Shown one piece after another: positions 10,127 to 18,534 of a stretch of 64,000 bases of DNA. The DNA is from Planctomycetaceae bacterium (GTDB lineage: Bacteria > Planctomycetota > Planctomycetia > Planctomycetales > Planctomycetaceae): NCBI GenBank assembly GCA_020638955.1, contig JACKHO010000005.1, positions 186,001 to 250,000 on the forward strand, in the 5' to 3' direction. The number at the start of each line of letters is the position of its first letter. The stretch's first letter is position 1. A program made the translations under genes and the position numbers. The notes below the pieces were generated by a model. That model did no database searches. It worked only from the letters and a program-made list of their open reading frames with translations, and was not told the DNA's origin.

Positions 10127-11302
10127 TCATTCGCCGTTGCACCGGGCGAGTTCGTCAAGCGTTGCTCGGAGTTCGCCGGTTAATCCGTCGACCAGATTCG
10201 GTTTTTCTCCGTCCGGTAGCACGCCCCACGTATAGGTTTCTACTTCCAAATGGGGCGCGTAATCGAGCTGAGCCACAGCCTGCAGTGCCTGTCGCATTTC
10301 CGGTCTCGTCGTGTGCAGCGGCCCGACCTGCTCGGCGTTTACCGGCACATGATAATGCACGCGCCATGCTTCCGCAGTTGCGAATTCGCCTGATGGATTG
10401 AGGCACAGTTCGCGAGTTAAGTCGGTCAGCGACACAATGCCGCCTTCACTGGTGTGGGCAAAAGTCTGATGCAAATACCGTGGCTCGACAAATGCCGCGA
10501 GGTATTCCCGTGCGGCAACGTTTTCAGCAGGCTGCGGAATGTGAATCGCACAGGTGATATGCAACTTGTTGATGCGAATTCCCGCATCCTGCAGTGATTG
10601 AATCGACGCTGGGACGACTTCAAATTCCACCGCCTGATGGCAGACATCGTAGCAAACACCCAAGTGCCGCTGTGCGACATCGAGCAATCCCCGTTTTTCT
10701 GCCACCTCGTACAGTTGCCGGAAGAACGCCAGAGTTTCTGACGTTGTTTCGAGGACGCAGAGCGGTTCCGGTTCAATAGCCAAACGAATGACGCGGCCGG
10801 TGTCATCGTGCAGGTCATCCAGTGCGACCGCCAGTGCGAGTAGTCGATCAATGCACTTGGGGATGAAGTCGCTGGCAGTTGCCAGATCTTTGAATCCCAG
10901 CGGCACCGTCGAAATGCTCCCTTCGGTTCCATCTGGCAAAAGCTCAGCCAGTACGGCGGCACAATCGACCGAATAATTCAGGCGTTCTTCCGTCGTCCAG
11001 TCCGGAATGTACACCTGCTCTTTGACACGTTCGCTATGAAAATCGCCGTACGGAAACGCATTGAGCGTGTAGCACACCAATCCGAGTTCCCGGAGCGCGG
11101 TGGCGAGTTTGCTCAACTCGCCTGGATTCTGGCGAACCTGAGAAATGACCGGAGCCGCCAACCATAGTCCCGCGGCGATACTGGTTCCTAACTGCTGCTG
11201 CGTGGGCGCGGTAAACCTTGTGAGTCCGTCGATGACTTCATCGACAGTCAGTCCGGGATGAACGTTGGTGCAATACGAAAGTGGAAGCGTGCTCAGCGAC
11301 AT
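10127..11302 (-). CDS. eboE: EboE-like metabolite traffic protein (TIM-barrel)
   Basis: The 391-residue protein begins SLSTLPLSYCTNVHPG and contains YTLNAFPYGDFHSERVKE, VYIPDWTTEERLNYS and EGSISTVPLGFKD. These segments are characteristic of EboE, a xylose-isomerase-like TIM-barrel protein encoded in ebo clusters. Ebo proteins are tied to transport of natural-product precursors to the periplasm in cyanobacteria and algae-associated bacteria. The other ebo genes (eboA-D, eboF), including the UbiA-like eboC, are not in this window, so the gene is orphaned or the cluster is split. It follows the ABM protein gene by 69 bases and precedes DUF58 by 74 bases on the same strand. Confidence 0.8.
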   Translation of the reverse strand: MSLSTLPLSYCTNVHPGLTVDEVIDGLTRFTAPTQQQLGTSIAAGLWLAAPVISQVRQNPGELSKLATALRELGLVCYTLNAFPYGDFHSERVKEQVYIPDWTTEERLNYSVDCAAVLAELLPDGTEGSISTVPLGFKDLATASDFIPKCIDRLLALAVALDDLHDDTGRVIRLAIEPEPLCVLETTSETLAFFRQLYEVAEKRGLLDVAQRHLGVCYDVCHQAVEFEVVPASIQSLQDAGIRINKLHITCAIHIPQPAENVAAREYLAAFVEPRYLHQTFAHTSEGGIVSLTDLTRELCLNPSGEFATAEAWRVHYHVPVNAEQVGPLHTTRPEMRQALQAVAQLDYAPHLEVETYTWGVLPDGEKPNLVDGLTGELRATLDELARCNGE

Positions 11303-11371
11303 GACGTGTCATCAAAAGGTTGGCGGGAAGTCTCCCGATGTCATCCGGTCTCTATGGTTGGTCGAAAAGAC

Positions 11372-11659
11372 CTATGTCAGGATGTCAGAAAAGTGGGGAT
11401 CGCGGTCCACAAGTGGCAACACTTGTGGCTGATAGATTTGGGTAAAGGCCTGCGCCGTTTTGTGGACTTCCCACGACTCCTTCGATTCCCACCGCTCAAT
11501 GAGCATGTAGATTTGGGCATTGTTCTGCGAGTGGCACACTTCAAACACGTGACAACCTGGCTCCTGTCGCGAAAGTCGTCCCGCTTCAGTCAGCAATTCG
11601 CCCACCTTGGCGACGTCACTCTCATTCTTCACTGTCAAAACGACGTTGATTGCAAACAT
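11372..11659 (-). CDS. ABM-domain protein, putative quinol monooxygenase
   Basis: The 95-residue protein is one ferredoxin-like antibiotic-biosynthesis-monooxygenase (ABM) domain. Visible marks are the N-terminal strand INVVLTVKNE, the segment RQEPGCHVFEVCHSQNN, and YMLIERWESKESWEVH, which matches the family's E-x-W-x-S-x-x-(A/S)-x-x-x-H block. Such proteins act on quinols or methylglyoxal-derived substrates or simply bind small ligands. It is first in a minus-strand run with eboE, DUF58 and the prenyltransferase-repeat gene. Confidence 0.85.
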   Translation of the reverse strand: MFAINVVLTVKNESDVAKVGELLTEAGRLSRQEPGCHVFEVCHSQNNAQIYMLIERWESKESWEVHKTAQAFTQIYQPQVLPLVDRDPHFSDILT

Positions 11660-11906
11660 GCTGTGGTTCCCAGACCGAGTAATTAAGTTGTTGGAAACCG
11701 GACAGGATACCAGAGCGGAATCGCATCGGGTACAGACTGAGCCAAATCAAAGTTTGCCGCATGAACCACCAATTGCCGTTCATTCAGCTTGTGCTTTGTC
11801 CCAGAAAATTGAAATATTCCCCTAAGCAAAGCGTCGTGACGGTCGTCAAAACAGTGAAACAGCAGGTTTGATCTAACGCTGAATTCTCCACACCAAGGAG
11901 TTTGCC

Positions 11907-12575
11907 ATGCGAACAACAGCCTTTTTGACCATTCTGGCCCTCGTACTCCTCTCGCGGTCGAGCTTTGGGCTTCTCGAAAGCAAGTCCGGCAACGCCCCAC
12001 TCGCAGCAGCCAATTACACGGACTGGCCGGGACTTGTTGACGCCATCAATGACGAGTCACGCGTGTTCACAGTCTGGTGCAATGGTGGGGAAACCTTTGA
12101 CTACGCTGGTGACATTGACGCTTTGAACCGCGTGCTGGCAGCCTTCGGGAAAACGAAAGTGCCCAAGTTGGAGGTCGTTGTTATTCCTTCTGTCGACGAA
12201 CTCATCCCTCCTGAAAATCCACGCCAGAAAGTTGACTGGCGTGTCGAGATTTGTGGGGGGATTGTCCAACACATGGTGATCGCGCAAGAACTGGAACCCG
12301 CCTGGAATTTGCATCCTACGCTGACGGTATATGCTTCGTCGGATCTGGACCTGAAGGCAATCAGAATTCCCGAAAATGTCGTTGTCACACAACGGGACGA
12401 ACTTCGTACCCGACTGCAGGATGCCGCTCAGTCCGACAATAAGACGAAAGCAGACCGCGCGAAGCAACTGCTGAAAATCCTCGAACCCGACATGACACCC
12501 GATCAACGGCTGAAATTCGAACGCCGCGTTGCTGATATCAGCATTGTGTTGTCGAAGAAACGGGCAAAGCAGTAA
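11907..12575 (+). CDS. Secreted protein of unknown function
   Basis: This 222-residue protein has a clear start: AAGGAG six bases before the ATG. A signal peptide (AFLTILALVLLSRSSFG) follows. The mature part is mixed, with WCNGGETFDYAGDIDALNRVL suggesting an alpha/beta fold and a Lys/Arg-rich helical tail (QRLKFERRVADISIVL). I do not recognise the family. It stands alone between a divergent ABM gene and a convergent unknown gene. Confidence 0.7.
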   Translation: MRTTAFLTILALVLLSRSSFGLLESKSGNAPLAAANYTDWPGLVDAINDESRVFTVWCNGGETFDYAGDIDALNRVLAAFGKTKVPKLEVVVIPSVDELIPPENPRQKVDWRVEICGGIVQHMVIAQELEPAWNLHPTLTVYASSDLDLKAIRIPENVVVTQRDELRTRLQDAAQSDNKTKADRAKQLLKILEPDMTPDQRLKFERRVADISIVLSKKRAKQ

Positions 12576-12640
12576 ATCTGCCAGTCGCATGCTGTTCGAG
12601 ACGTCCCCCTGCGCATTGGACTCGAGCGGTCAAATTACCC

Positions 12641-13639
12641 TCACAATGTTTTCTGAGACGCTACAAATCGGGCGACCTCTGGCTTCGATTGGCCGTAGCT
12701 GACGATGGAAACATCCAGATTGGCGGCTTCAAAGATTTGCAGTGATCGTCCAATGGCAGAGAGAATCCAATCCAGTTTGTTGCCAAACACGCCTCCGCCA
12801 ACAAGCGTCAGATAGAGTTTGTTGCAGCCGGTTTCGGCGAAATTGCGAAGGGCCACGTGAAATGTGGCCTCGTACGTGGCATCGAGAATGAGGCGCGGGA
12901 AATGGTCCCAATGCATTGAAGGGATGCCCGAGTATGAAATGGGCAAGGCCGAGCAGAAGACTTGAGTAACTAAGTGTTTCGAATCACCCACATTCACCTG
13001 CGTTTGTGACTGCACGCCAACCTTCAGCTTTCCTCGCAGTTCATCGAGCGTGGCCTCGTCTGCTGCCGACAGCAAATCTTCAATTTGTGCAAGCCCATCT
13101 GGAGTCGGAAAGCAGTAGCCATTCTGCATTCGCCAGTATCCGTTCGGTTCGTTGTTGAGGTGATGCGCCAACTCTGCCAGGCAGTCGATTTGATTGTCGT
13201 GAGTCTGTCCAACGCGGCCGTTCAGGGGCACAAAGTAGTTTCGAAAAATGGTCCCTGCGCCAGCGCTTATCGAACACGCGGGGCCTTGAGTCCAATCATT
13301 CTCGTAGATTCCCACGCCCTGTTCAGGTGTGATCTGAGGCGCGGCCATTTCGAGGCAATTGAATTGTGAGGCTACCTGAAAGACCGCATGTTCGTTGGCA
13401 GCGTCCTGGTGAAGCTTGCGAACGTCGCCGACGAGTTCATCGATCCGAATACGTCGACTGCCCGACACAGTAACGGCCTGGGTACGCAGGGCGGAGAGCT
13501 GTGGTGTCGTGAAGTTGCCTGCATCAAAAGTTCGGTTGTTTACCAGCGACGAGAGTCGGGTGCCATCGAGCCGGAGTTTTGAGCGGACCTCATCACCGGT
13601 CCGCTCAGCAAAGCCGGTGAGTTCGTCAAACCAAGTCAT
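12641..13639 (-). CDS. Unknown protein with macro-domain-like C-terminal segment
   Basis: The 332-residue protein starts at an ATG with a purine-rich CGAGG 10 bases upstream and has no signal peptide. The middle carries a highly regular segment, QFNCLEMAAPQITPEQGVG followed by TQGPACSISAGAGTIFRNYF. The end (KLYLTLVGGGVFGNKLDWI, then a helix and LDVSIVSYG) reads like the ligand-loop strand, helix and final strand of a macro (ADP-ribose-binding) domain. This is pattern recognition, not a family assignment. The gene is divergent from the FHA-GAF histidine kinase and convergent with a secreted protein. Confidence 0.65.
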   Translation of the reverse strand: MTWFDELTGFAERTGDEVRSKLRLDGTRLSSLVNNRTFDAGNFTTPQLSALRTQAVTVSGSRRIRIDELVGDVRKLHQDAANEHAVFQVASQFNCLEMAAPQITPEQGVGIYENDWTQGPACSISAGAGTIFRNYFVPLNGRVGQTHDNQIDCLAELAHHLNNEPNGYWRMQNGYCFPTPDGLAQIEDLLSAADEATLDELRGKLKVGVQSQTQVNVGDSKHLVTQVFCSALPISYSGIPSMHWDHFPRLILDATYEATFHVALRNFAETGCNKLYLTLVGGGVFGNKLDWILSAIGRSLQIFEAANLDVSIVSYGQSKPEVARFVASQKTL

Positions 13640-13824
13640 CTTGATGCCTCGTTAGAGCTGGGCTCCACAAGTCTTCCGGGAGCGGGAGTTCAGTGTAGTC
13701 GGAGACTTCGCAGGCACAAAATCCTGCGGGGCGCTGTCAATCTCGTGGCAGTTCAAATATCGTCTGGTCAGTCGGTGGTGTGAACTCTGCCGGTGTACTT
13801 GTGGACCTGTCAGGTACTGGCCAA

Positions 13825-15546
13825 ATGGAAGCGTCTATTCTCATTGTGCAAGGAGCGGATCAGGGGAATCGGTTTCCCTTGGACGTTCCGCAGCTGGTGT
13901 TGGGACGCAGCACCAAATGCGACATTCGTGTGAATGACAGTGAAGCCTCGCGACAACATGCAAGGCTGGTCCAGAGCGGTGAGAGCTGGAGCATTGTTGA
14001 TCTCAACAGTTCCAACGGCACCTATGTCAACGGCCTGGCAGTGCGACAGCAGGAACTGCAGCAGGGTGATCAAATCCAGGTTGGGCGGACCATTCTGCTG
14101 TTCGACCCCGGAACAAGCTCTCTGGTTGAAGGCGCGCCGCCACGCATCCAACTTGTCGCCGATCCCTCACAGGACCACTCCCACATTGTGGGGCGAGTTC
14201 CCCGCGACAGCGTCACGCAATTTGGCGGAGATAACACAGCCAACATTGCAGGGGGACTGCAGGCTGGGGCGAGTTTGAATGCGCTGTATCGGATTACGGA
14301 AGAAATCGTGCGGCCCATGGCCTCGCTTGATCAAAGTCTGCAGAACATTCTCGACCTCACACTGACCGCCGTCGGCGCAGAGCGGGGATGCATGCTGGTG
14401 ACGAATTCCAAGACAGATGTCATCGAACCACGAGTCATTAGCCACACAACCCAATCGGGCGACAGCGAACGGATGCCGATTTCCACGAGCATTGTGGAAT
14501 ACGTCATTGAGAACGGTCGAGGCGTCCGCACCAGTGACGCCTCGCACGACAGTCGATTCGACGGCGGCAGAAGCATTCTGCAGTCGGGGATTCGGGAAGC
14601 CATGTGCGTGCCCATGCAGGGGCGTTACGAACTCATGGGTGTGGTGTATGTCGACATTACCACCAAAATGAATCCCAGCCGGAGTAAGAACTCAGAACGT
14701 TTGAATGATGCACTGCTGAACCTGCTGCAGGCCATTGGACGGCAAACCGCCTTGTTCATTGAAAACAACCGTTACCAGCAGGCTCTGGTGGAAGCGGAAC
14801 GACTCGGGGCAATGGGACAAACCATTGCTACCATGAGTCATCACATCAAGAACATATTGCAGGGTGTGCGCGGCGGTGGGTACCTCGTTGACAATGGACT
14901 GCATCAGCATGATGAAAAAACAATCAAACAGGGCTGGGGGATTGTCGAGCGGAATCTCGACCGTATTTACAACCTCGTCATGGACATGTTGCAGTTCAGT
15001 AAAGAGCGACAGCCGGAACCGAGGTCGACAAATTTGAACGTGCTCATTCTCGAAGTGTGCGAACTCATGGCGGCGCGCTGTGAAGAGTTTGGATTGAGTA
15101 TCGACTTCGAATTGCTGCAGGACATGCCGAACTCGCTGTTCGATCCGGACGGACTTCACCGGGCACTGCTCAATGTGCTGACGAACGCCATTGATGCGGT
15201 CGACGGGGAAGAGTCACCCCGTGTCATAGTTCGGTCCGGTATTGACCATGTGTCTGAAACGGTGTGGGTCGAGGTCGAAGACAACGGACCAGGAATTCCG
15301 GAAGAAGAATTGCCGAAAATGTTCCACTTGTTCGAGTCGACCAAGGGCTCGCGCGGAACGGGTTTGGGGCTGCCCGTCTCACGCAAAATTCTGACGGAAC
15401 ATGGGGGCGATATCTCGGCGGAAAATGTCTCCACCGGCGGTGCCCGTTTCCGCATGCACTGGCCCTTTGTCCCGGACGATGAAACGCATTCCATTGAGTC
15501 CAACACGCTGAATTTGGGCGATGGGCTGCCACCTGTTTCCGACTAA
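13825..15546 (+). CDS. FHA-GAF sensor histidine kinase
   Basis: From the ATG at 13825 the product is 573 residues; an in-frame GTG at 13780 would add 15 residues, but FHA proteins usually begin close to the MEASILIVQG strand. Residues about 5-95 form an FHA domain (LVLGRSTKCDIRV, SRQHARL, LNSSNGTYVNG). A GAF-like domain follows at about 160-320. The phosphoacceptor box is MSHHIKNILQG (His339/340). The ATPase part has NVLTNAIDAV, DNGPGIPEEE and GTGLGLPVSRKI, so all catalytic boxes are intact. There is no membrane segment, so it should sense cytoplasmic signals or phosphothreonine partners. The next gene downstream encodes a DNA-binding pseudo-receiver protein. Confidence 0.9.
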   Translation: MEASILIVQGADQGNRFPLDVPQLVLGRSTKCDIRVNDSEASRQHARLVQSGESWSIVDLNSSNGTYVNGLAVRQQELQQGDQIQVGRTILLFDPGTSSLVEGAPPRIQLVADPSQDHSHIVGRVPRDSVTQFGGDNTANIAGGLQAGASLNALYRITEEIVRPMASLDQSLQNILDLTLTAVGAERGCMLVTNSKTDVIEPRVISHTTQSGDSERMPISTSIVEYVIENGRGVRTSDASHDSRFDGGRSILQSGIREAMCVPMQGRYELMGVVYVDITTKMNPSRSKNSERLNDALLNLLQAIGRQTALFIENNRYQQALVEAERLGAMGQTIATMSHHIKNILQGVRGGGYLVDNGLHQHDEKTIKQGWGIVERNLDRIYNLVMDMLQFSKERQPEPRSTNLNVLILEVCELMAARCEEFGLSIDFELLQDMPNSLFDPDGLHRALLNVLTNAIDAVDGEESPRVIVRSGIDHVSETVWVEVEDNGPGIPEEELPKMFHLFESTKGSRGTGLGLPVSRKILTEHGGDISAENVSTGGARFRMHWPFVPDDETHSIESNTLNLGDGLPPVSD

Positions 15547-15763
15547 AAACGCGACTTCGCGGTGTTCAAATCCCTGAACAATTGCGCTCACGGTCTGCAG
15601 CGCCTGGGCCAACGTCGGTTACTCGCCAAGTTCCGATTGTATTGGCTGCGTATGGTTTAGACCGTTTCTCGCGGTGGTGGTATGAAGTCTGCTACGTGGG
15701 AGGGTGGAATCATCTCTTCACCATGGACGGTGCCATTCATTTCTCCAGTCCATACTCCACCTC

Positions 15764-16345
15764 ATGAAAGACTACGAAGACGTTCAGGTGTTCACCACCG
15801 GACAAGTGGCCAAGATATGCCAGGTTGCTCCACGTACGGTGAGCAAATGGTTTGATACAGGGCGACTCGAAGGCTACCGCATTCCCGGTTCGCAAGACCG
15901 GCGAATTCCCCGTGAAAACCTCGTACAGTTTATGCAGTCGCACGGCATGCCGCTCGGTGCCCTCGCGCCCGTCGGACCAGGACGCGTATTGCTCATTGGC
16001 GATACCAAAGAAGTCGAACGCCAGTTGCAAGCGGAATTCCCGCAGGAAGTCGAAGTCTACACCGCAGCCACTGCTTTTGAAGCGGGATCGTTGACCACCC
16101 ACATGAAGCCGCATTGTGTGGTCATCAACATTGGTGACGCCAACAGCGACATGGCGGCTGTGGCAGTCGGCATGCGGAACCTGCTCGGCAGCGACGTCGC
16201 CATTGTGGGACTCGTCAACCAGAGCGGCGTTGACCGACGTGCTGAACTGGCCATTGATGAATCATTCCGCGTCCCAGTCGACGCTCCACTGGTCGCCGCC
16301 CGCGTCCAGGCACTGGCGTCACGACAGGCTATGAAGGTGCGTTAA
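15764..16345 (+). CDS. Excisionase/MerR-type HTH protein with degenerate receiver domain
   Basis: The 193-residue product starts at the ATG at 15764. Residues 11-60 form a winged-HTH of excisionase/MerR type (TTGQVAKICQVAPRTVSKWF, then RIPGSQDRRIPRENL). Residues about 70-185 look like a response-regulator receiver (GRVLLIGDTKEVERQL, CVVINIGDANSD, VAIVGLVN). The usual phospho-Asp is Asn in CVVINI, the N-terminal acidic pair is reduced to one Asp, and the conserved Lys near the C-terminus is missing. It should therefore not be phosphorylated in the standard way. It follows the FHA-GAF kinase by about 220 bases and ends in a strong terminator. Confidence 0.8.
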   Translation: MKDYEDVQVFTTGQVAKICQVAPRTVSKWFDTGRLEGYRIPGSQDRRIPRENLVQFMQSHGMPLGALAPVGPGRVLLIGDTKEVERQLQAEFPQEVEVYTAATAFEAGSLTTHMKPHCVVINIGDANSDMAAVAVGMRNLLGSDVAIVGLVNQSGVDRRAELAIDESFRVPVDAPLVAARVQALASRQAMKVR

Positions 16346-16372
16346 GCCATCACGCCGGATTGTGAACTCAAG

Positions 16373-16407
16373 AACGCTTTGCAGTGTCCATCTGCAAGGC
16401 GTTTTTT
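16373..16407 (+). terminator. Intrinsic terminator after HTH/pseudo-receiver gene
   Basis: A 12-bp stem (16373-16384 with 16392-16403, one G-U pair) is followed by six T residues. It separates the HTH gene from mnmG. Confidence 0.8.
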
Positions 16408-16530
16408 ATTTGTTGACCGCCGCCGTCTCATTTCGAATGATTCCAGCGGCCCACAGATGACTTGGCCCCTTCCCTGTATCCCGGTCGAGAAATCAGTAGA
16501 CTTCGCACTCTGATTAACCCAGGTGCTGAA

Positions 16531-18351
16531 ATGTCGGAATCTACTTACCACTTTGATGTTGTTGTCATTGGCGCGGGGCATGCCGGGACAGAGGCTGCGC
16601 TGGCGACGGCTCGCATGGGAGCCAAAACTGCTTTGCTCACCATGAATTGCGACACCGTCGGCCAAATGAGCTGCAATCCGGCAATTGGTGGTGTCGCGAA
16701 AGGCCAAATCGTTCGGGAAGTCGATGCGCTGGGCGGCGAGATGGGCCGCATTATCGACGAAACGGGCATTCAGTTTCGGCTGCTGAACCGAACTAAGGGC
16801 CCGGCGATGTGGAGCCCGCGCGCGCAGGCGGACAAGAAGGCGTATCAGTTCCTCATGAAACTCCGCGTGGAGGAACAGGGAAACCTCACGCTGTGCCAGG
16901 AAATGGTGGAAGGGTTGCTCGTTGACGGAGAAGGTGCCGACCGGAAAATCACGGGCGTGCGTGTGCGTGGTGGTGCGGTTTACCGTGCGAGTGCAGTCAT
17001 CATTACGACGGGAACATTTCTGCAGGCCATCATGCATACCGGCGAGGCGAAGTCGGCAGGCGGTCGGGCTGGTGAAGGGACGACGGGAACTCTGTCGGAC
17101 AATTTCCGTGACCTCGGATTCCAGCTCGAACGTTTCAAAACCGGCACCCCGGCCCGGCTGAATGGACGCACCATTGACTACTCTCAGACGGAAGAGCAAC
17201 CGGGGGATGACTCGCCCCAGCCGTTTTCATTTCTAACCGACAAAATCCAGCAGGAACAAATTCCCTGCTGGCTGACCGAAACGAACGCCAGCGTGCATGA
17301 TGTCATTCGGGACAATCTGCACCGGGCTCCCATGTACAGCGGCCAAATCAATTCGACGGGACCCCGTTACTGCCCTTCGATTGAAGACAAAGTCGTGCGG
17401 TTTGCCGACAAGTCATCGCACCAGATTTTCCTGGAGCCGGAAGGCCGCAATACGCTCGAAGTTTACTGTAATGGGATTTCCACCAGCCTGCCGCGCGATG
17501 TGCAGGACACCATGATCCAGTCAATTCGTGGCCTGGAGAAGGCGGAAATCATGCGGTATGGGTATGCTGTGGAATACGACTTCGCCCCGCCTACGCAGCT
17601 CTTCCCAACACTCGAAACCAAACTCGTGGCCGGTTTGTACTTCGCCGGACAAATCAACGGCACCACCGGTTACGAAGAAGCGGCAGCACAAGGTCTGATG
17701 GCTGGCATCAATGCCGCGCTGAAAATCCGGGGTGATGAACCGCTCATCCTCGACCGCTCCCAAGGATACATTGCCGTCCTGATTGACGACCTCGTCACGA
17801 AAGGCGTCGACGAACCGTACCGAATGTTTACCTCACGGGCGGAGTACCGACTGCTGCTCCGGCAAGACAACGCTGACCGCCGCCTGACGGGAATAGGTCG
17901 CCGCATTGGTCTGGTCGATGACAATCGCTGGGCGCGTCATGAAGCGTACGAGCGGGAAATCGACACCGCGTTTGAGCTGATCCGGAAGACCCGGCACCAG
18001 GGGCAGTCACTCGAAGACTGGCTGCGGCGTCCTGAAATCGAATGGCCGCAGTTGCAGGAACTCTCCTCCGATGTTGCTCAGCTTCCCCTCTCCGACCGGG
18101 CGAAGGAGCAGGTGCAAATTGAAGTCAAGTACAGTGGCTACGTGAAGCGGCAGCAGCAGGATGTGGAGAAAATGCAGAAGCACGCCTCCATTCGCATCCC
18201 AGAAACCTTCGACTTCCGCGCCGTCCCGCAGCTCCGCAAAGAAGCCCAGGAAAAGTTTTCGCGCATCCGACCACAAAACATCGCTCAGGCAGGCCGCATT
18301 AGCGGAATTACCCCCGCTGACTTGGTGGTGCTGAGCATGTACCTCAAGTAG
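16531..18351 (+). CDS. mnmG: tRNA uridine-5-carboxymethylaminomethyl(34) synthesis enzyme MnmG
   Basis: MnmG (GidA) works with MnmE to modify U34 of tRNAs using FAD and a folate donor. The 606-residue product is of normal length. Visible motifs are the FAD-binding VVIGAGHAGTEAA (G14, G16, G19), the strongly conserved block MSCNPAIGGVAKGQIVREVD, and ARLNGRTIDYS in the middle. The C-terminal region ends PADLVVLSMYLK, as is typical. The start at 16531 has AGGTG 10 bases upstream. The stop codon lies inside the first bases of a repeat element. Confidence 0.97.
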   Translation: MSESTYHFDVVVIGAGHAGTEAALATARMGAKTALLTMNCDTVGQMSCNPAIGGVAKGQIVREVDALGGEMGRIIDETGIQFRLLNRTKGPAMWSPRAQADKKAYQFLMKLRVEEQGNLTLCQEMVEGLLVDGEGADRKITGVRVRGGAVYRASAVIITTGTFLQAIMHTGEAKSAGGRAGEGTTGTLSDNFRDLGFQLERFKTGTPARLNGRTIDYSQTEEQPGDDSPQPFSFLTDKIQQEQIPCWLTETNASVHDVIRDNLHRAPMYSGQINSTGPRYCPSIEDKVVRFADKSSHQIFLEPEGRNTLEVYCNGISTSLPRDVQDTMIQSIRGLEKAEIMRYGYAVEYDFAPPTQLFPTLETKLVAGLYFAGQINGTTGYEEAAAQGLMAGINAALKIRGDEPLILDRSQGYIAVLIDDLVTKGVDEPYRMFTSRAEYRLLLRQDNADRRLTGIGRRIGLVDDNRWARHEAYEREIDTAFELIRKTRHQGQSLEDWLRRPEIEWPQLQELSSDVAQLPLSDRAKEQVQIEVKYSGYVKRQQQDVEKMQKHASIRIPETFDFRAVPQLRKEAQEKFSRIRPQNIAQAGRISGITPADLVVLSMYLK

Positions 18352-18486
18352 GCCGTACCGGAAGCCGCGAGAAGTTGCCGGAACTTCGCAAACAGGATTA
18401 GTTTGACTCAGAGGAATTGCGTTGCAGGGTAAACCGTCTGTGGCTGGAGTTGCGGCAACTGTTCCGTTTGCTGTGGTCCGGCCTAC
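18348..18486. repeat. REPIN/MITE-like 139-bp repeat, copy 1
   Basis: The element begins GTAGGCCGTACCG and ends GGTCCGGCCTAC, imperfect terminal inverted repeats. A second element of exactly the same length lies at 49058-49196, with matching ends and matching internal words (CGGAACTTCGCAAA and CGGAACTCCGCAAA near the left, TTTGCT before the right end). Both copies lie between convergent genes. This copy overlaps the mnmG stop codon. Confidence 0.75.
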
Positions 18487-18534
18487 ATCAATTTGTGCCA
18501 TGCTCACATCGCGTAGCAGGGTGAGCATGCGCAA

